Below, piece after piece: positions 7,440-15,876 of a stretch of 64,000 nt of DNA; position 1 is the first letter of the stretch; each line of letters opens with the position of its first letter. This stretch comes from Nonomuraea jiangxiensis (lineage in GTDB: Bacteria > Actinomycetota > Actinomycetes > Streptosporangiales > Streptosporangiaceae). A program made the position numbers and the translations under genes. The DNA lies in the NCBI RefSeq assembly GCF_900099965.1, contig NZ_FNDJ01000005.1:124001-188000 (forward strand), in the 5' to 3' direction. The notes below the pieces were generated by a model, which saw nothing but the letters and a program-made list of their open reading frames with translations, did no database searches and had not been told where the DNA came from.

Positions 7440-8519
7440 TCAGCGGACCAGGCGGCCTCGGATGATCACTCGGCTCGGGTGGTCCAGGACGTTCGGGTGG
7501 CGGCGGGGGTCGGCGTCGACGGCGATGACGTCCGCGGGCGCGCCCTCCTCGATGCCGGGCAGCCCGAGCCAGGAGCGGGCCGTCCAGGAGGCGGCACCGA
7601 CCGCGGCCGCGCCGGGCAACCCGGCCTCGGCCAACCACCGGATCTCACCGGTGAGGTGCCCCGGCGGCAGGTCGGTGCCCGCCAGAACGGTCACCCCGGC
7701 CTCGTACGCGGCGCGGACCAGGTCGGGATGGCCCCGCCAGCCCTCACCGAACCACCGGCGCATGCCCACCGGCACCTCCGGGTCGTCCATGACCGGCGCG
7801 AGCTGCGCGAAGGTCACCGCGGTGGGGACCAGCGCGGTCCCCTGCGCGGCCATGGTCTCCAGCAGGTGTACGGGCAGGTGCATGCCGTGCTCGACGGAGT
7901 CGACGCCGGCCGCCACCGCGGCGGTGCCTCCGTCGGCGTGCTGGGTGTGCGCCGCCACCCGGCCGCCGGCCTCCCGGACCGCCCGCGTCGCCGCGGCCAC
8001 GACCTGCGGGGACATGGTCGCCGCGTACCCGCCGTCCTCCGTCATCCAGTCGACGATGAGCTTGCACCAGCCGCCGGAGGCGCGAGACTCCTCCGCGGCG
8101 GCCGCGGGGATGCGATCCGCCGGAAGCCGGCGACCCCAGCCCGGGAAGAAGCCCTCCTCCGCGGCGACCGCCAGGCCCGCTCCCCACACCCGGGGCAGCT
8201 CGGGATCGCCGCCGAACCAGGACGGCAGCCGCCCCGCCGACCCCGGCACCCGTACGGCGGATATCCCGGCCGCACGAAGCTGTTCGCCGTGGGTCCGCAG
8301 TAACGCGAGGTCGAGGGGCTCCCCGATCTCCGCCGTCCCCGGATGGCAGTGGGCGTCGACGAGTCCCGGTACGAGGTAGCCGCCGTCGACGACCGTCTCG
8401 GCACCGGGCACCGGCGTGAACGTGATCCGGTCGCCATCGACGTAGATCTCGCCCGGCTCGTCGTCCGGCAGAATGACTCCCCGTAACCGCCACGCCGCGC
8501 TCCCTTCGACCACCACCAC
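7440..8519 (-). CDS. Amidohydrolase family protein
   Basis: A 359-residue metal-dependent hydrolase of the amidohydrolase (imidazolonepropionase/prolidase-like) superfamily. The barrel metal ligands are visible in order: DAHCHPG (HxH), a Lys in WCKLIVDWMT, VAAHTQH, VEHGMHLP and AGTDLPPG (metal-site Asp). The small N-terminal beta-sandwich strand ends in VDGGYLVPGLVDAHCH, as expected. It likely hydrolyses a cyclic amide, dipeptide or similar bond. GTG 8519 was chosen because AAGGAG sits five bases upstream; the frame is open further back to 8570 but without a ribosome site. Two more GTG codons follow immediately. Confidence 0.87.
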   Translation of the reverse strand: MVVVEGSAAWRLRGVILPDDEPGEIYVDGDRITFTPVPGAETVVDGGYLVPGLVDAHCHPGTAEIGEPLDLALLRTHGEQLRAAGISAVRVPGSAGRLPSWFGGDPELPRVWGAGLAVAAEEGFFPGWGRRLPADRIPAAAAEESRASGGWCKLIVDWMTEDGGYAATMSPQVVAAATRAVREAGGRVAAHTQHADGGTAAVAAGVDSVEHGMHLPVHLLETMAAQGTALVPTAVTFAQLAPVMDDPEVPVGMRRWFGEGWRGHPDLVRAAYEAGVTVLAGTDLPPGHLTGEIRWLAEAGLPGAAAVGAASWTARSWLGLPGIEEGAPADVIAVDADPRRHPNVLDHPSRVIIRGRLVR

Positions 8520-8599
8520 CGCGTCTCCTTGATTCTTACGGCGGATCGGGTCGCGAACGCGCCATGGCACCTAGAACGGTGCCGTGGTGGTGGAGGGCT

Positions 8600-8841
8600 G
8601 GTGTCTCATCGTCGAGCCGACTCGCCGTCACCTCCCTGGTGACCCTGCTGACGGAGAGCGTCCTTGAAGAGATCTTCCGAGGGCCGGCTCTGGACCCGGC
8701 TGGAAGTCCTCTACGGCCGATGGCCGGCGATAGCGTGCTCGGCGCCGCTGTTCGCCACCATGCGCCTCGGCCGGGGTCGACCTCGCCGCGGTCGTCGCCG
8801 TCCAGGGCGTGTGGGGAGGAGCGGGTACGGCCTACTGCGCC
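8600..8841 (+). pseudogene. Ghost of a CPBP intramembrane protease gene
   Basis: Three plus-strand frames read in succession reconstruct the core of a CPBP (CAAX protease/bacteriocin-processing) protein. Frame one gives TSLVTLLTESVLEEIF followed by RG (motif 1, EExxxR-like), at about 8630-8680. Frame two gives RLEVLYGRWPAIACSAPLFA then TMRLGRG (motif 2, with R where His is expected) to about 8777. Frame three gives VDLAAVVAVQGVWGGAG to about 8830. At least two indels and loss of the motif 2 His make it non-functional, and the C-terminal third is missing where the next gene's 3' end begins. An intact CPBP gene of another type lies at 33746-34513. Confidence 0.6.
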
Positions 8842-9578
8842 GCCTCCTTCAGGAGGTCGCGCAGCCGTTTCACCAGTTCAGGGTCACCGTCGAAGGTCAG
8901 CGCCGTGCCGTCCGCCCGTCCCCACAACCACAGCAGCACGTCCTGGGACGCGCCCGAGATCGACGCCTCTCCTGGCGTATCGTCCGTGGAGACCTCGACG
9001 CCCGAGGGGGCCAGGCGGACGAGCCGGCGTTTCGCTCCGGCCGCGATCGACACCGAGCGTCCGTCCGCGCCGGCGAGGGCGTCACCGAAGTCCTCCGGCC
9101 ACTGACGGGAGGCGAAGGCGAGGAAGGTCACGAGGATCTCGTCGATGCCGTCCACGGCCAGGTCGGCCGGGATCGGCGTGATGGGCTCGCCGGCCGCCAG
9201 CTCGGCGTCCACCCGGTGCACCACCGCCTCCAGCGCCATCCTGCGGGCCCAGAAACCCACGGTCTGGTCGGGGTCGTACCAGGTCAGTGCGTGCTCCTCC
9301 GGCTTGCGGGAGGTGAGCTCGCCGCGCAGCTCGGCCATCGCGCGGTCCAGGTACGCCCCGGGGCCGCTCGGGTCGGGCGCCGGCGGCCAGGGCTTGGGCC
9401 AGGTGCCGCGGCGCATCGTCTCGACCTTGTGGAGGAAGGTGTCGCCGACATGCTTGAGCAGGTCGGCGGTGGTCCAACCTGGGCAGGAGGGCACCGCGGC
9501 GGCGAGGTCGCGGGTGGCGGTCTCGCGCATCCGCGCATAGTCCAGCTCGAGCAGCTCTAAGTACCGGCGCTGATCCAT
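8832..9578 (-). CDS. Maleylpyruvate isomerase-fold (DinB/MDMPI) family protein
   Basis: A 248-residue protein of the actinomycete TIGR03083-type family. The N-terminal four-helix DinB-like domain contains CPGWTTADLLKHVGDTFLHK with the first metal His, and MALEAVVHRVDAELAAGEP with the two further His/Asp positions. The C-terminal about 90 residues form the sterol-carrier-like MDMPI C-domain (ISGASQDVLLWLWGRADGTA). Relatives act with mycothiol as thiol-dependent isomerases or transferases; the substrate here is unknown. The ATG at 9578 has little leader before it. The gene is divergent from the MerR stub and epimerase. Confidence 0.85.
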   Translation of the reverse strand: MDQRRYLELLELDYARMRETATRDLAAAVPSCPGWTTADLLKHVGDTFLHKVETMRRGTWPKPWPPAPDPSGPGAYLDRAMAELRGELTSRKPEEHALTWYDPDQTVGFWARRMALEAVVHRVDAELAAGEPITPIPADLAVDGIDEILVTFLAFASRQWPEDFGDALAGADGRSVSIAAGAKRRLVRLAPSGVEVSTDDTPGEASISGASQDVLLWLWGRADGTALTFDGDPELVKRLRDLLKEAAQ

Positions 9579-9667
9579 TCATCAAGTCAAGCACAGGCGC
9601 GCTGACACGCCACTGCTGCCAGCCCGGCGGCTTGTGGGCCGGGATACCGGTGGGCTGAGGTCCGTGT

Positions 9668-9698
9668 TTGACTTCAAGCGCTTGAGGTGTGGTCTGCT
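9668..9698 (+). promoter_or_regulatory. MerR-type promoter/operator
   Basis: A -35-like TTGACT (9668-9673) runs into the near-perfect 18-bp palindrome ACTTCAAGCGCTTGAGGT (9671-9688), with a poor -10 about 19 bp downstream. A palindrome filling an over-long spacer is the architecture used by MerR activators. It precedes a truncated MerR reading frame, so the site appears to be orphaned. Confidence 0.6.
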
Positions 9699-9705
9699 GC
9701 CCGGC

Positions 9706-9780
9706 ATGACAACCTTCACCATTCATGATGTTTCCCGCCGCAGCGGGCTCAGTGCGGGGATCGAGGTGGTGGTGCGATGA
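9706..9780 (+). pseudogene. Truncated MerR regulator, 15 codons of HTH left
   Basis: ATG 9706 opens a 24-codon frame whose first 16 residues, MTTFTIHDVSRRSGLS, are the start of a MerR-family helix-turn-helix. After Ser the sequence departs from the family (AGIEVVVR) and stops at 9780, with the TGA overlapping the ATG of the epimerase (ATGA at 9777). The full regulator would be about 120-140 residues, so almost all of it has been deleted while the promoter and the translational coupling to the next gene remain. The short peptide could still act as a leader that couples translation into the epimerase. Confidence 0.65.
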
Positions 9781-10754
9781 GCCCGGTTCTGGTCACCGGC
9801 GGGTCCGGCTACCTGGCGACGCACCTGATCGCCGCACTGCTGCGGGCCGGGCGCCCGGTGCGCGCCACCGTCCGTTCGACGGCCGGCGAGACCGGCCTGC
9901 GTGCCGCGGTGCGCCGCGGCGGTGGCGACGACGGCGGCCTGGAGGTGGTCGCCGCGGACCTGATGGCCGACGGCGGCTGGCCCGCCGCGGTGGCCGGGTG
10001 CGAGGAGGTGCATCACGTCGCCTCGCCCGTCCCGGTCGCCCAGCCCGAGGACCCCGACGAGCTGATCGTCCCGGCCCGTGAGGGCACGCTGCGGGTGTTG
10101 CGTGCCGCGCGCGACGCGGGTGTTCGGCGCGTGGTGCTGACCTCGTCCTTCGCCGCCGTCGGGTACACGCCCAAACCGGGTGCCGAGTTCACCGAGGCCG
10201 ACTGGACCGATCCGGACACGCCTGGCCTGGCGGCGTACCCGCGTTCCAAGGCGATCGCCGAGCGCGCCGCGTGGGAGTTGATGGGACGTGACGGCGGCGA
10301 CACCGAGCTTGTCGTGGTCAATCCGACGGCCATCCTGGGGCCCGCCCTCACGGCCGACCTGCGGTCCTCGACGCAGTTGGTCAAGGCGATGCTGGACGGG
10401 ACGATGAGCGTCGCGCCTCGCCAGCGGTTCGGCGTCGTCGATGTCCGGGACGTGGCCGACCTGCACCTTCGTGCCATGGCCGCGCCCGAGGCCGCGGGCA
10501 AGCGCTTCCTCGCCGTTGCCGACGGCCCGACGCTGTCCCTTCTGGAGGTGGCCCAGATCCTGCGCCGGCGGCTCGGCCCGCCGGCGCGCCGCGTACCCAC
10601 GCGGGAGGCGCCGGGGGACGAGCCGCCGCGGCCGATCATCCACAACGACCGGGCCCGTGGCGAGCTCGGCTGGCGGCCCCGGGCCGTGGAGACGACGGTC
10701 GTGGAGACGGCCGAGAGCCTGTGGAAGCTCGGCCTGCTGGAGGCGGTGCCTTGA
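9777..10754 (+). CDS. NAD(P)-dependent epimerase/dehydratase (extended SDR)
   Basis: This 325-residue protein is an extended short-chain dehydrogenase like the dihydroflavonol-4-reductase group. It has the Rossmann loop TGGSGYLATH (7-16), Arg 34 suggesting NADPH, the serine in LTSSFAAVGY (123-124) and the catalytic YPRSK pair (Tyr154, Lys158). The C-terminal half contains NPTAILGP and VVDVRDVADLHLRAM, typical of this group. It likely reduces a small aldehyde or ketone. The start overlaps the stop of the MerR stub by 4 bp, implying that the pair was once a regulator-reductase operon responding to a toxic electrophile. Confidence 0.88.
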   Translation: MSPVLVTGGSGYLATHLIAALLRAGRPVRATVRSTAGETGLRAAVRRGGGDDGGLEVVAADLMADGGWPAAVAGCEEVHHVASPVPVAQPEDPDELIVPAREGTLRVLRAARDAGVRRVVLTSSFAAVGYTPKPGAEFTEADWTDPDTPGLAAYPRSKAIAERAAWELMGRDGGDTELVVVNPTAILGPALTADLRSSTQLVKAMLDGTMSVAPRQRFGVVDVRDVADLHLRAMAAPEAAGKRFLAVADGPTLSLLEVAQILRRRLGPPARRVPTREAPGDEPPRPIIHNDRARGELGWRPRAVETTVVETAESLWKLGLLEAVP

Positions 10755-10787
10755 CGACGGTCACCGCCGTTCCCGCGCAAGCCGCGA

Positions 10788-11558
10788 TCAGGAGCTCAGG
10801 CGCGAAAGGGTGGTCTCGGGGGCGGCGGTGTAGCCGACGCGCCGGTACCACTCGTTCGCCAGCAGCTGGTCGCGGGCCCACGGCGGCAGTGAGGTGAGCA
10901 TGGTCAGCGACGCGCCGCGCGCGACCTCGGACTCGTGCGCGTGCATCGCGGCCCACTTGCGCTCGCTCCACCGCCGGACGTCGAGGTGCGTGGTGACCTG
11001 CTCATCGGGTACGCCGGGCAGCGTGCGAACGGGATCCGGCGGCGTGCCGAACATCCTCTCCCACTGGGACACCACGACGGATCGCGGGAGGGTCGCCAGG
11101 TAGAGGGCGTGCGGCCGCCAGGGCTCGCCCGCGTCCGGGTAGAGCTGGTCGTACCCGGCCGCCTCGACCGCGGCCATGGTCACCCGGTGGGCATGGACGT
11201 GGTCGGGATGCCCGTACGAGCCGTACCCGTCATAGGTGAGCACGACGTCGGGCCTGAACGCCCGGATGTGCTGGACCACCTGCCCCACCGTCTCGTCGAG
11301 CGGCACGTCCACGAAGCGCGGGCGGCCGGGCGCGGAGGCGGGGTCGCGGGCGTCGGCGTGGCCGAGCAGCCGCGGCTCGCCCGCGCCGAGGATGTCCAGG
11401 GCGCGTCCCAGCTCCGCGGCCCGCTGGGTGCCCGGCGCCCACGTGCACGTCACGACCGCGGTCCTGGCGCCCTCGTCGGCGTACTTGGCCAGGGTCCCGC
11501 CCGTCCAGATGGCCTCGTCGTCCGGATGCGCGTGCACGCACAGAATCCCGAAATCCAC
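10788..11558 (-). CDS. PIG-L family deacetylase
   Basis: A 256-residue zinc-dependent N-deacetylase of the PIG-L/MshB/LmbE family. The metal-binding motif AHPDDE (10-15) and the distal HPDHVHAH (117-124) are intact, as is the GGTLAKYADEG segment. Family members deacetylate GlcNAc-inositol (mycothiol synthesis, MshB), GlcNAc-PI or antibiotic sugars; length and motifs are compatible with MshB or with Mca-like mycothiol-conjugate amidases, but nothing nearby decides. It starts with GTG 11558 after a GGGGG stretch and is divergent from the TPR gene at 11710. Confidence 0.88.
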   Translation of the reverse strand: MDFGILCVHAHPDDEAIWTGGTLAKYADEGARTAVVTCTWAPGTQRAAELGRALDILGAGEPRLLGHADARDPASAPGRPRFVDVPLDETVGQVVQHIRAFRPDVVLTYDGYGSYGHPDHVHAHRVTMAAVEAAGYDQLYPDAGEPWRPHALYLATLPRSVVVSQWERMFGTPPDPVRTLPGVPDEQVTTHLDVRRWSERKWAAMHAHESEVARGASLTMLTSLPPWARDQLLANEWYRRVGYTAAPETTLSRLSS

Positions 11559-11696
11559 CGCGAACCCCCAGACGCTGATCGGTGGCCGATCATCGTAGCG
11601 TGAGGCGGCGCGGGTGGCGGCGGTGTGCTTCGGCCGTGGGCGGGCCGCGGGAGGCGGCTGGCTGGGGAAATCAGGAAATGTCGTGATCTAGGTCTC

Positions 11697-11702
11697 TATA
11701 CT
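11697..11702 (+). promoter_or_regulatory. -10 element of a leaderless promoter
   Basis: TATACT at 11697-11702 is a near-consensus -10 hexamer only seven bases before the ATG at 11710, so transcription should begin at or next to the start codon. No ribosome site is present, which fits a leaderless message. Confidence 0.55.
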
Positions 11703-11709
11703 CCCGGCT

Positions 11710-13176
11710 ATGTCAGGATCACCCACGTCACTCGACATCGCCTTCGGCCTGCTGCAAGAGGGGCGGCTGGTCGACGCGGAGCAGGTACTGTCGCGGGAGC
11801 TGCGGGCCGCCGAGCAAAGTCACGGCCACGGGAGCGCGGAATGGGCCTCGGCCCAGTGCGATCTCGGCAACCTGCTGTTCAGCTCCGGGCAGCTCGACCG
11901 GGCGGTGCACCACTACCGCAGCGCGTGCGCCAACCCGCCCGCGGGCGATCGGGAGAGGTACCGGGACCACCTGACATACCGCCTCAACCTGGGCACCGCG
12001 CTGGCCGCCGCCAGCCGGTACGACGAGGCCGAGACCGAGCTGCGCCACAACCTGCTGGAGCGGCAGGAATTCTACGGCCGTGAGCATCCCGGCTACGCCT
12101 TCGCCCTGGAACCGCTGGCCGACGTCCTGCTCCGGCGCGGCCACCTCGACCAGGCCCGCCAGGCCATCGAGGAGACGATCGGCATCTTCTGGCACAGCGG
12201 CCACGAGCGGGTCGCCACCGCGCTGGCCCTGCGGGCGGAGATCGTCCTGGCCCAGGGCGGCGACGAACCGGTCTTCCCCGGCCTGGAGGAGCTGCCCGAC
12301 GAGGTCGTCGCGCAGATGGGGTTCGCCGTAACGGGCCGGACCGGCGACGACCCCGCGGCCACCAAGGTGCTCCTCACCCTCCTGGTCACCGTCATGGAGA
12401 CACGGTTCGGCCCCGACCACCCGGCGACGCTCAACGCGCTGTCCCACCTGGCCAACACGAGTCACGACGCCGGGGACGAGCCGGGGCGGGTGGCGGCGAT
12501 CACGAAGGTGCTCGCCTCCTACGACCGGCAGGGCAGGACCGAGGACGCGGTCAAGGCGACGCTGGGCCTGGCCCAGGCTCTGGAGGGCGCCGGTGACCTG
12601 GAGGGGTCGCTGCGGACGTACGCGCAGGCGCGTGCCCGGGCGGACGGCATCGGCCGCCCCGAGCTCAGCGCCCAGGTGCTGCGTAACTGGGGGCTGGCGC
12701 TGTCGGATGCGGGCCGGCCGGACCAGGCGGAGCCGCCGCTGCGCGAGGCCGTGGCCGAGGCCGGACGCGGCAGCGTCCCCGAGATGCTCGGCCGCTCCCA
12801 CGTCGCGCTCGGGCTCTTCCTGCAGCACCAGGAACGGCTGGCCGATGCCCGGTCGGCGGTGGAGGCGGGGTTGTCGCTGCTGGACGTCGCGCACCCCGAC
12901 GCGATCACGGGGCGCAGCCACCTGGGCGCCATCATGGAGGGCCGTTCCTGCGGCTGCGGCAACGTCAAGGACGCGGTCGCCGCGGCGTTCCGCGAGTTCG
13001 TCATCGGCCGGCTACCGCGTGACCTCCTGGAGGAGCTGGAGGTGACCATCGAGAACGACGACTTCGCGCTGCAGGTCAAGCTGTGCCGCGAGCCGACCGA
13101 GGCCGAGCTGGAGCGGCTCGACGCGCTGGTCCAGAGCGCGACCGCCGAGTTCCGCGGCCGGTTGACCGCGCGGTAG
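11710..13176 (+). CDS. Tetratricopeptide-repeat protein
   Basis: A 488-residue all-helical protein made of TPR-like repeats, for example AFGLLQEGRLVDAEQVLSRE, YRLNLGTALAAASRYDEAET, LEPLADVLLRRGHLDQARQA and GLALSDAGRPDQAEPPLREA. No catalytic or DNA-binding domain is visible, so a scaffold or peptide-binding role is likely. Near residue 415 a short CGCG-type cluster (SCGCGN) breaks the repeats and could bind metal. The last 70 residues (LPRDLLEELEVTIENDDFAL) are distinct from TPR. It is monocistronic with a leaderless-type promoter. Its partner is unknown. Confidence 0.85.
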   Translation: MSGSPTSLDIAFGLLQEGRLVDAEQVLSRELRAAEQSHGHGSAEWASAQCDLGNLLFSSGQLDRAVHHYRSACANPPAGDRERYRDHLTYRLNLGTALAAASRYDEAETELRHNLLERQEFYGREHPGYAFALEPLADVLLRRGHLDQARQAIEETIGIFWHSGHERVATALALRAEIVLAQGGDEPVFPGLEELPDEVVAQMGFAVTGRTGDDPAATKVLLTLLVTVMETRFGPDHPATLNALSHLANTSHDAGDEPGRVAAITKVLASYDRQGRTEDAVKATLGLAQALEGAGDLEGSLRTYAQARARADGIGRPELSAQVLRNWGLALSDAGRPDQAEPPLREAVAEAGRGSVPEMLGRSHVALGLFLQHQERLADARSAVEAGLSLLDVAHPDAITGRSHLGAIMEGRSCGCGNVKDAVAAAFREFVIGRLPRDLLEELEVTIENDDFALQVKLCREPTEAELERLDALVQSATAEFRGRLTAR

Positions 13177-13264
13177 CGCGAGCGGGCGCGGCTCCGCGGC
13201 CGGCGGCGCCTGTCGAGGGGTCCGTGGCCGGTCGCCGTACCGCTGTGTGACACCCTGGTGAGAC

Positions 13265-14296
13265 ATGTCGTACCGCTCCGGGGGCTCCAGGCCCCGCGTG
13301 ACGGTCTTCTCCCTCGGGGGGACGATCGCCTCCACGCACCAGCCGGGCAGTCCCCCGGCGGGGGTCGTGCCCCGGCTCGGCGCCAGGGAGCTCGTGGACT
13401 CCGTACCCCGGCTGCGGGAGGTCGCCGAGCTGGAGACGGTGGCCTTCCGGCGGACGGCGTCCAGTGATCTCACCCTGCCCGACGTCGTCCGCCTGGCCGC
13501 GGAGATCGCCAGGCGCTTCGAGGCCGGCGACGCGGGAGTCGTCGTCACCCAGGGCACCGACACCGTCGAGGAGAGCTCCTTCGCCCTTGAGCTGCTGGTG
13601 CCCGGCCCGCGGCCGGTGGTCGTGACCGGTGCCATGCGCGACCCCACCCTCGCCGGACCCGACGGCCCGGCCAACCTCCTCGCCGCGGTGCGGGTGGCGG
13701 CGTCGCCGCAGGCCGCCGGGCTCGGCACGCTGGTGGTGTTCGACGACGAGATCCACGCGGCCCGCTTCGTACGCAAGACGCACACCTCCAGCACCGCGAC
13801 GTTCCGCTCCCCGAGCGCCGGCCCGCTCGGCTGGGTGGTCGAGGGCCGGGTCCGCATCGCCTTTCGCGCTCCCGCGCTGCGGGGCGCGCCCACCGGCGTG
13901 AGCGTGCGGGTCCCGCCGGTGGCGCTGCTGAAGGCCACCCTGGGCGACGACTTCCGGCTGGCCGAGCGGCTGCCGGACCTCGGGTACGCCGGCCTGGTCG
14001 TCGAGGCCCTCGGCGGCGGCCACCTGCCCTCCCCCGCCGTCGAGCCCCTGGAACGGCTCGCCCGGCGGATGCCCGTCGTCCTGGCCTCCCGCACCGGCGG
14101 CGGTGAGCTGCTGCGGGAGACGTACGGCTTCCCCGGCTCCGAGCGGGACCTGCTCTCCCGCGGACTCACCCCGGCGGGATTCCTGGACGGCCCGAAGGCC
14201 CGCGTCCTGCTGAGCCTGCTGCTGTCGGCCGGGGCCGGCCCGGCCGCGGTCCGGGACTCGTTCGAGCAGGTCAACGCGTCTGTCTTCGCCTCCTGA
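13265..14296 (+). CDS. L-asparaginase (type I/II fold)
   Basis: This 343-residue enzyme should hydrolyse L-asparagine to aspartate and ammonia. Both catalytic threonine regions are present: SLGGTIAS (Thr 20) and VVTQGTDTVEES (Thr 98, Asp 99), and the catalytic Lys region RDPTLAGPDGPANLLAA follows. There is no signal peptide, so it is predicted cytoplasmic. The C-terminal domain ends MPVVLASRTGGGELLRETY, as in actinomycete asparaginases. It begins with ATG 13265 after GGTGAG and is followed 49 bp later by an SDR gene in the same direction; they may be co-transcribed, although no pathway links them. Confidence 0.92.
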   Translation: MSYRSGGSRPRVTVFSLGGTIASTHQPGSPPAGVVPRLGARELVDSVPRLREVAELETVAFRRTASSDLTLPDVVRLAAEIARRFEAGDAGVVVTQGTDTVEESSFALELLVPGPRPVVVTGAMRDPTLAGPDGPANLLAAVRVAASPQAAGLGTLVVFDDEIHAARFVRKTHTSSTATFRSPSAGPLGWVVEGRVRIAFRAPALRGAPTGVSVRVPPVALLKATLGDDFRLAERLPDLGYAGLVVEALGGGHLPSPAVEPLERLARRMPVVLASRTGGGELLRETYGFPGSERDLLSRGLTPAGFLDGPKARVLLSLLLSAGAGPAAVRDSFEQVNASVFAS

Positions 14297-14345
14297 TCCC
14301 GGGGCAGGAGGCGGGTACGGCGCCCCGCCACCGCAGGAGGTCACC

Positions 14346-15119
14346 ATGGCAGCACCGATCCCGTCCCGGGTCGCCGTCGTCACCGGCGCCGCCAGCGGCA
14401 TCGGACGTGCCCTGGCCGTGGCCTACGCCGCCCACGGCGTGCGGACCGTGGTCGGCGCCTACCCCGCCGACCCGCACGACCCCGCCGAGACCGTCCGCCT
14501 GGTCGAGGCGGCCGGGGGCACGTGCGTGGTGCAGGCGGTGGACGTACGGGACGCCGCGCAGGTCGAGATGTTCGCGCAGCGGGCGATCGACGAGTGGGGC
14601 CGCCTCGACGTGGCGGTGGCCAACGCGGGGGTGCTGCGCAAGCGCGCGCTCGCGGACCTCACCGACGCCGAATGGGAGGACACGTTGCAGGTGGACCTGG
14701 CGGGGGTGCTGCGGACGTTCCGTTCCGCGGCCGCCCGGATGGACGGCGGCGGCGCGATGGTCGCCGTCTCCTCGATCGCCGGCGCCGTGTACGGCTGGGC
14801 CGGCCACGCGCACTACGCCGCGGCCAAGGCCGGAGTCGTCGGCCTGTGCCGCAGCCTGGCGGTGGAGCTCGCGCCCCGCCGCATCCGCGTGAACGCCGTG
14901 ATCCCCGGGCTCATCGACACCCCGCAGTCATCCGATCCCGTGAACTCGCTGGGCCCGCGGGGACTGGCCCGTGCGGCGGACCGCATCCCCTGGGGGCGGG
15001 TCGGGCGGCCCGAGGAGGTGGCGTCCGTCATCCGGTTCCTCACCTCCGAGGACGCGGGTTACGTCACCGGCCAGGCGTTCGTCGTCGACGGCGGGCTGAG
15101 CGTGACTCTGCCCCACTGA
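14346..15119 (+). CDS. SDR family oxidoreductase
   Basis: A 257-residue classical short-chain dehydrogenase. Signatures are TGAASGIG (13-20), NAG (93-95), catalytic Ser 142/143 and the YAAAK pair Tyr157/Lys161, then VNAVIPGLIDTPQS and the C-terminal YVTGQAFVVDGG. It should oxidise or reduce a small alcohol or ketone with NAD(P). A strong ribosome site (GCAGGAGG) precedes ATG 14346. Its last 190 bases run opposite to the C-terminal part of the proline-rich minus-strand frame, and the SDR is clearly the real gene in that overlap. Confidence 0.92.
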   Translation: MAAPIPSRVAVVTGAASGIGRALAVAYAAHGVRTVVGAYPADPHDPAETVRLVEAAGGTCVVQAVDVRDAAQVEMFAQRAIDEWGRLDVAVANAGVLRKRALADLTDAEWEDTLQVDLAGVLRTFRSAAARMDGGGAMVAVSSIAGAVYGWAGHAHYAAAKAGVVGLCRSLAVELAPRRIRVNAVIPGLIDTPQSSDPVNSLGPRGLARAADRIPWGRVGRPEEVASVIRFLTSEDAGYVTGQAFVVDGGLSVTLPH

Positions 15120-15842
15120 GCCGGGACCGGGGGCGGTCCACGGCAGGTCGCGGGGGGCGGGGTCGTTGGGGCGTGCGGCCTGGGTGACCCAGCCGTCGCG
15201 GGGTGCGGGGCCGGTGGTGGTGCCCCGCCTCGCCTGCTGGGACGGCGTGGAGGAGACCAGCCGTCCTGGCAGGGCGGGCGCGGCGGGCTGCCGGGGTGGT
15301 GGGGGCGGGGTTACCGGCGAGGTCGCCCTCGGTATCCAGCCCGCATCGGCGGTCCAGCCGGCCTCGGCCGTCCATGCCGCCTCCGTCGTCCACACCGTCC
15401 CCGTTGCTGGTTCGGTCCTCCGCTCGGGCGGGGCCGCCCGCCCGGTCGGCAGTGTCCGCTCCACCACCTGGTCCGCCCATGCTGGGCACCCGGCCGGGGC
15501 CGTGCGATCAGCGGACGTGGCGGCCCGGCCGGCGGGCGCCGGCGGGCGGGTCCGCACGGGCCGCGTGGCCGGTCCGTCCGTGGTCCGGGCCGGCGAGGGG
15601 GGCCGGGCCGGCCAGGGGTCGGGGGGCCGCGGTGCCTCTGCGAACAGCACATCGGCGGCAGGCCGCGCCGGAAGGCCGCCCTGGGCCTGCGGGGCGCGTA
15701 CGGGCTCATCCCCCGGGGCGGAACCGGTGGCGGGGAGCGTCAGCGGTTCGAGGAGTTCGGGGGAGCCGCAGCGCAGCGGCGGGCGGAACGACCTGGCGGC
15801 CAGCCTGTAGAGGGCGCCCTGGGATCTGTCACGATCGGCCAT
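14928..15842 (-). CDS. Pro/Ala-rich protein, last gene of tail-tube cassette
   Basis: A 304-residue frame opening at ATG 15842, 34 bp after the stop of the baseplate-chaperone gene and preceded by AGAGG. The first 35 residues (MADRDRSQGALYRLAARSFR...) are basic and look ordered; the rest is Pro, Ala and Arg rich with a local repeat TEAAWTAEAGWTADAGW near residue 190. Codon third positions are G/C as in real genes. No family was recognised. The last 190 bases overlap the convergent SDR, so either the proteins truly overlap or an unseen frameshift hides an earlier stop. It may be a disordered cargo, adaptor or tether for the tube cassette, which is speculation. Confidence 0.45.
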   Translation of the reverse strand: MADRDRSQGALYRLAARSFRPPLRCGSPELLEPLTLPATGSAPGDEPVRAPQAQGGLPARPAADVLFAEAPRPPDPWPARPPSPARTTDGPATRPVRTRPPAPAGRAATSADRTAPAGCPAWADQVVERTLPTGRAAPPERRTEPATGTVWTTEAAWTAEAGWTADAGWIPRATSPVTPPPPPRQPAAPALPGRLVSSTPSQQARRGTTTGPAPRDGWVTQAARPNDPAPRDLPWTAPGPGSVGQSHAQPAVDDERLAGDVTRVLGGEEPDDGRHLLGPPDPPPGDAVRRTGQSPRAQRVHGIG

Positions 15843-15876
15843 GCCTCTGCACTCCCTCGCGTCCGTTGAAAGGTCG

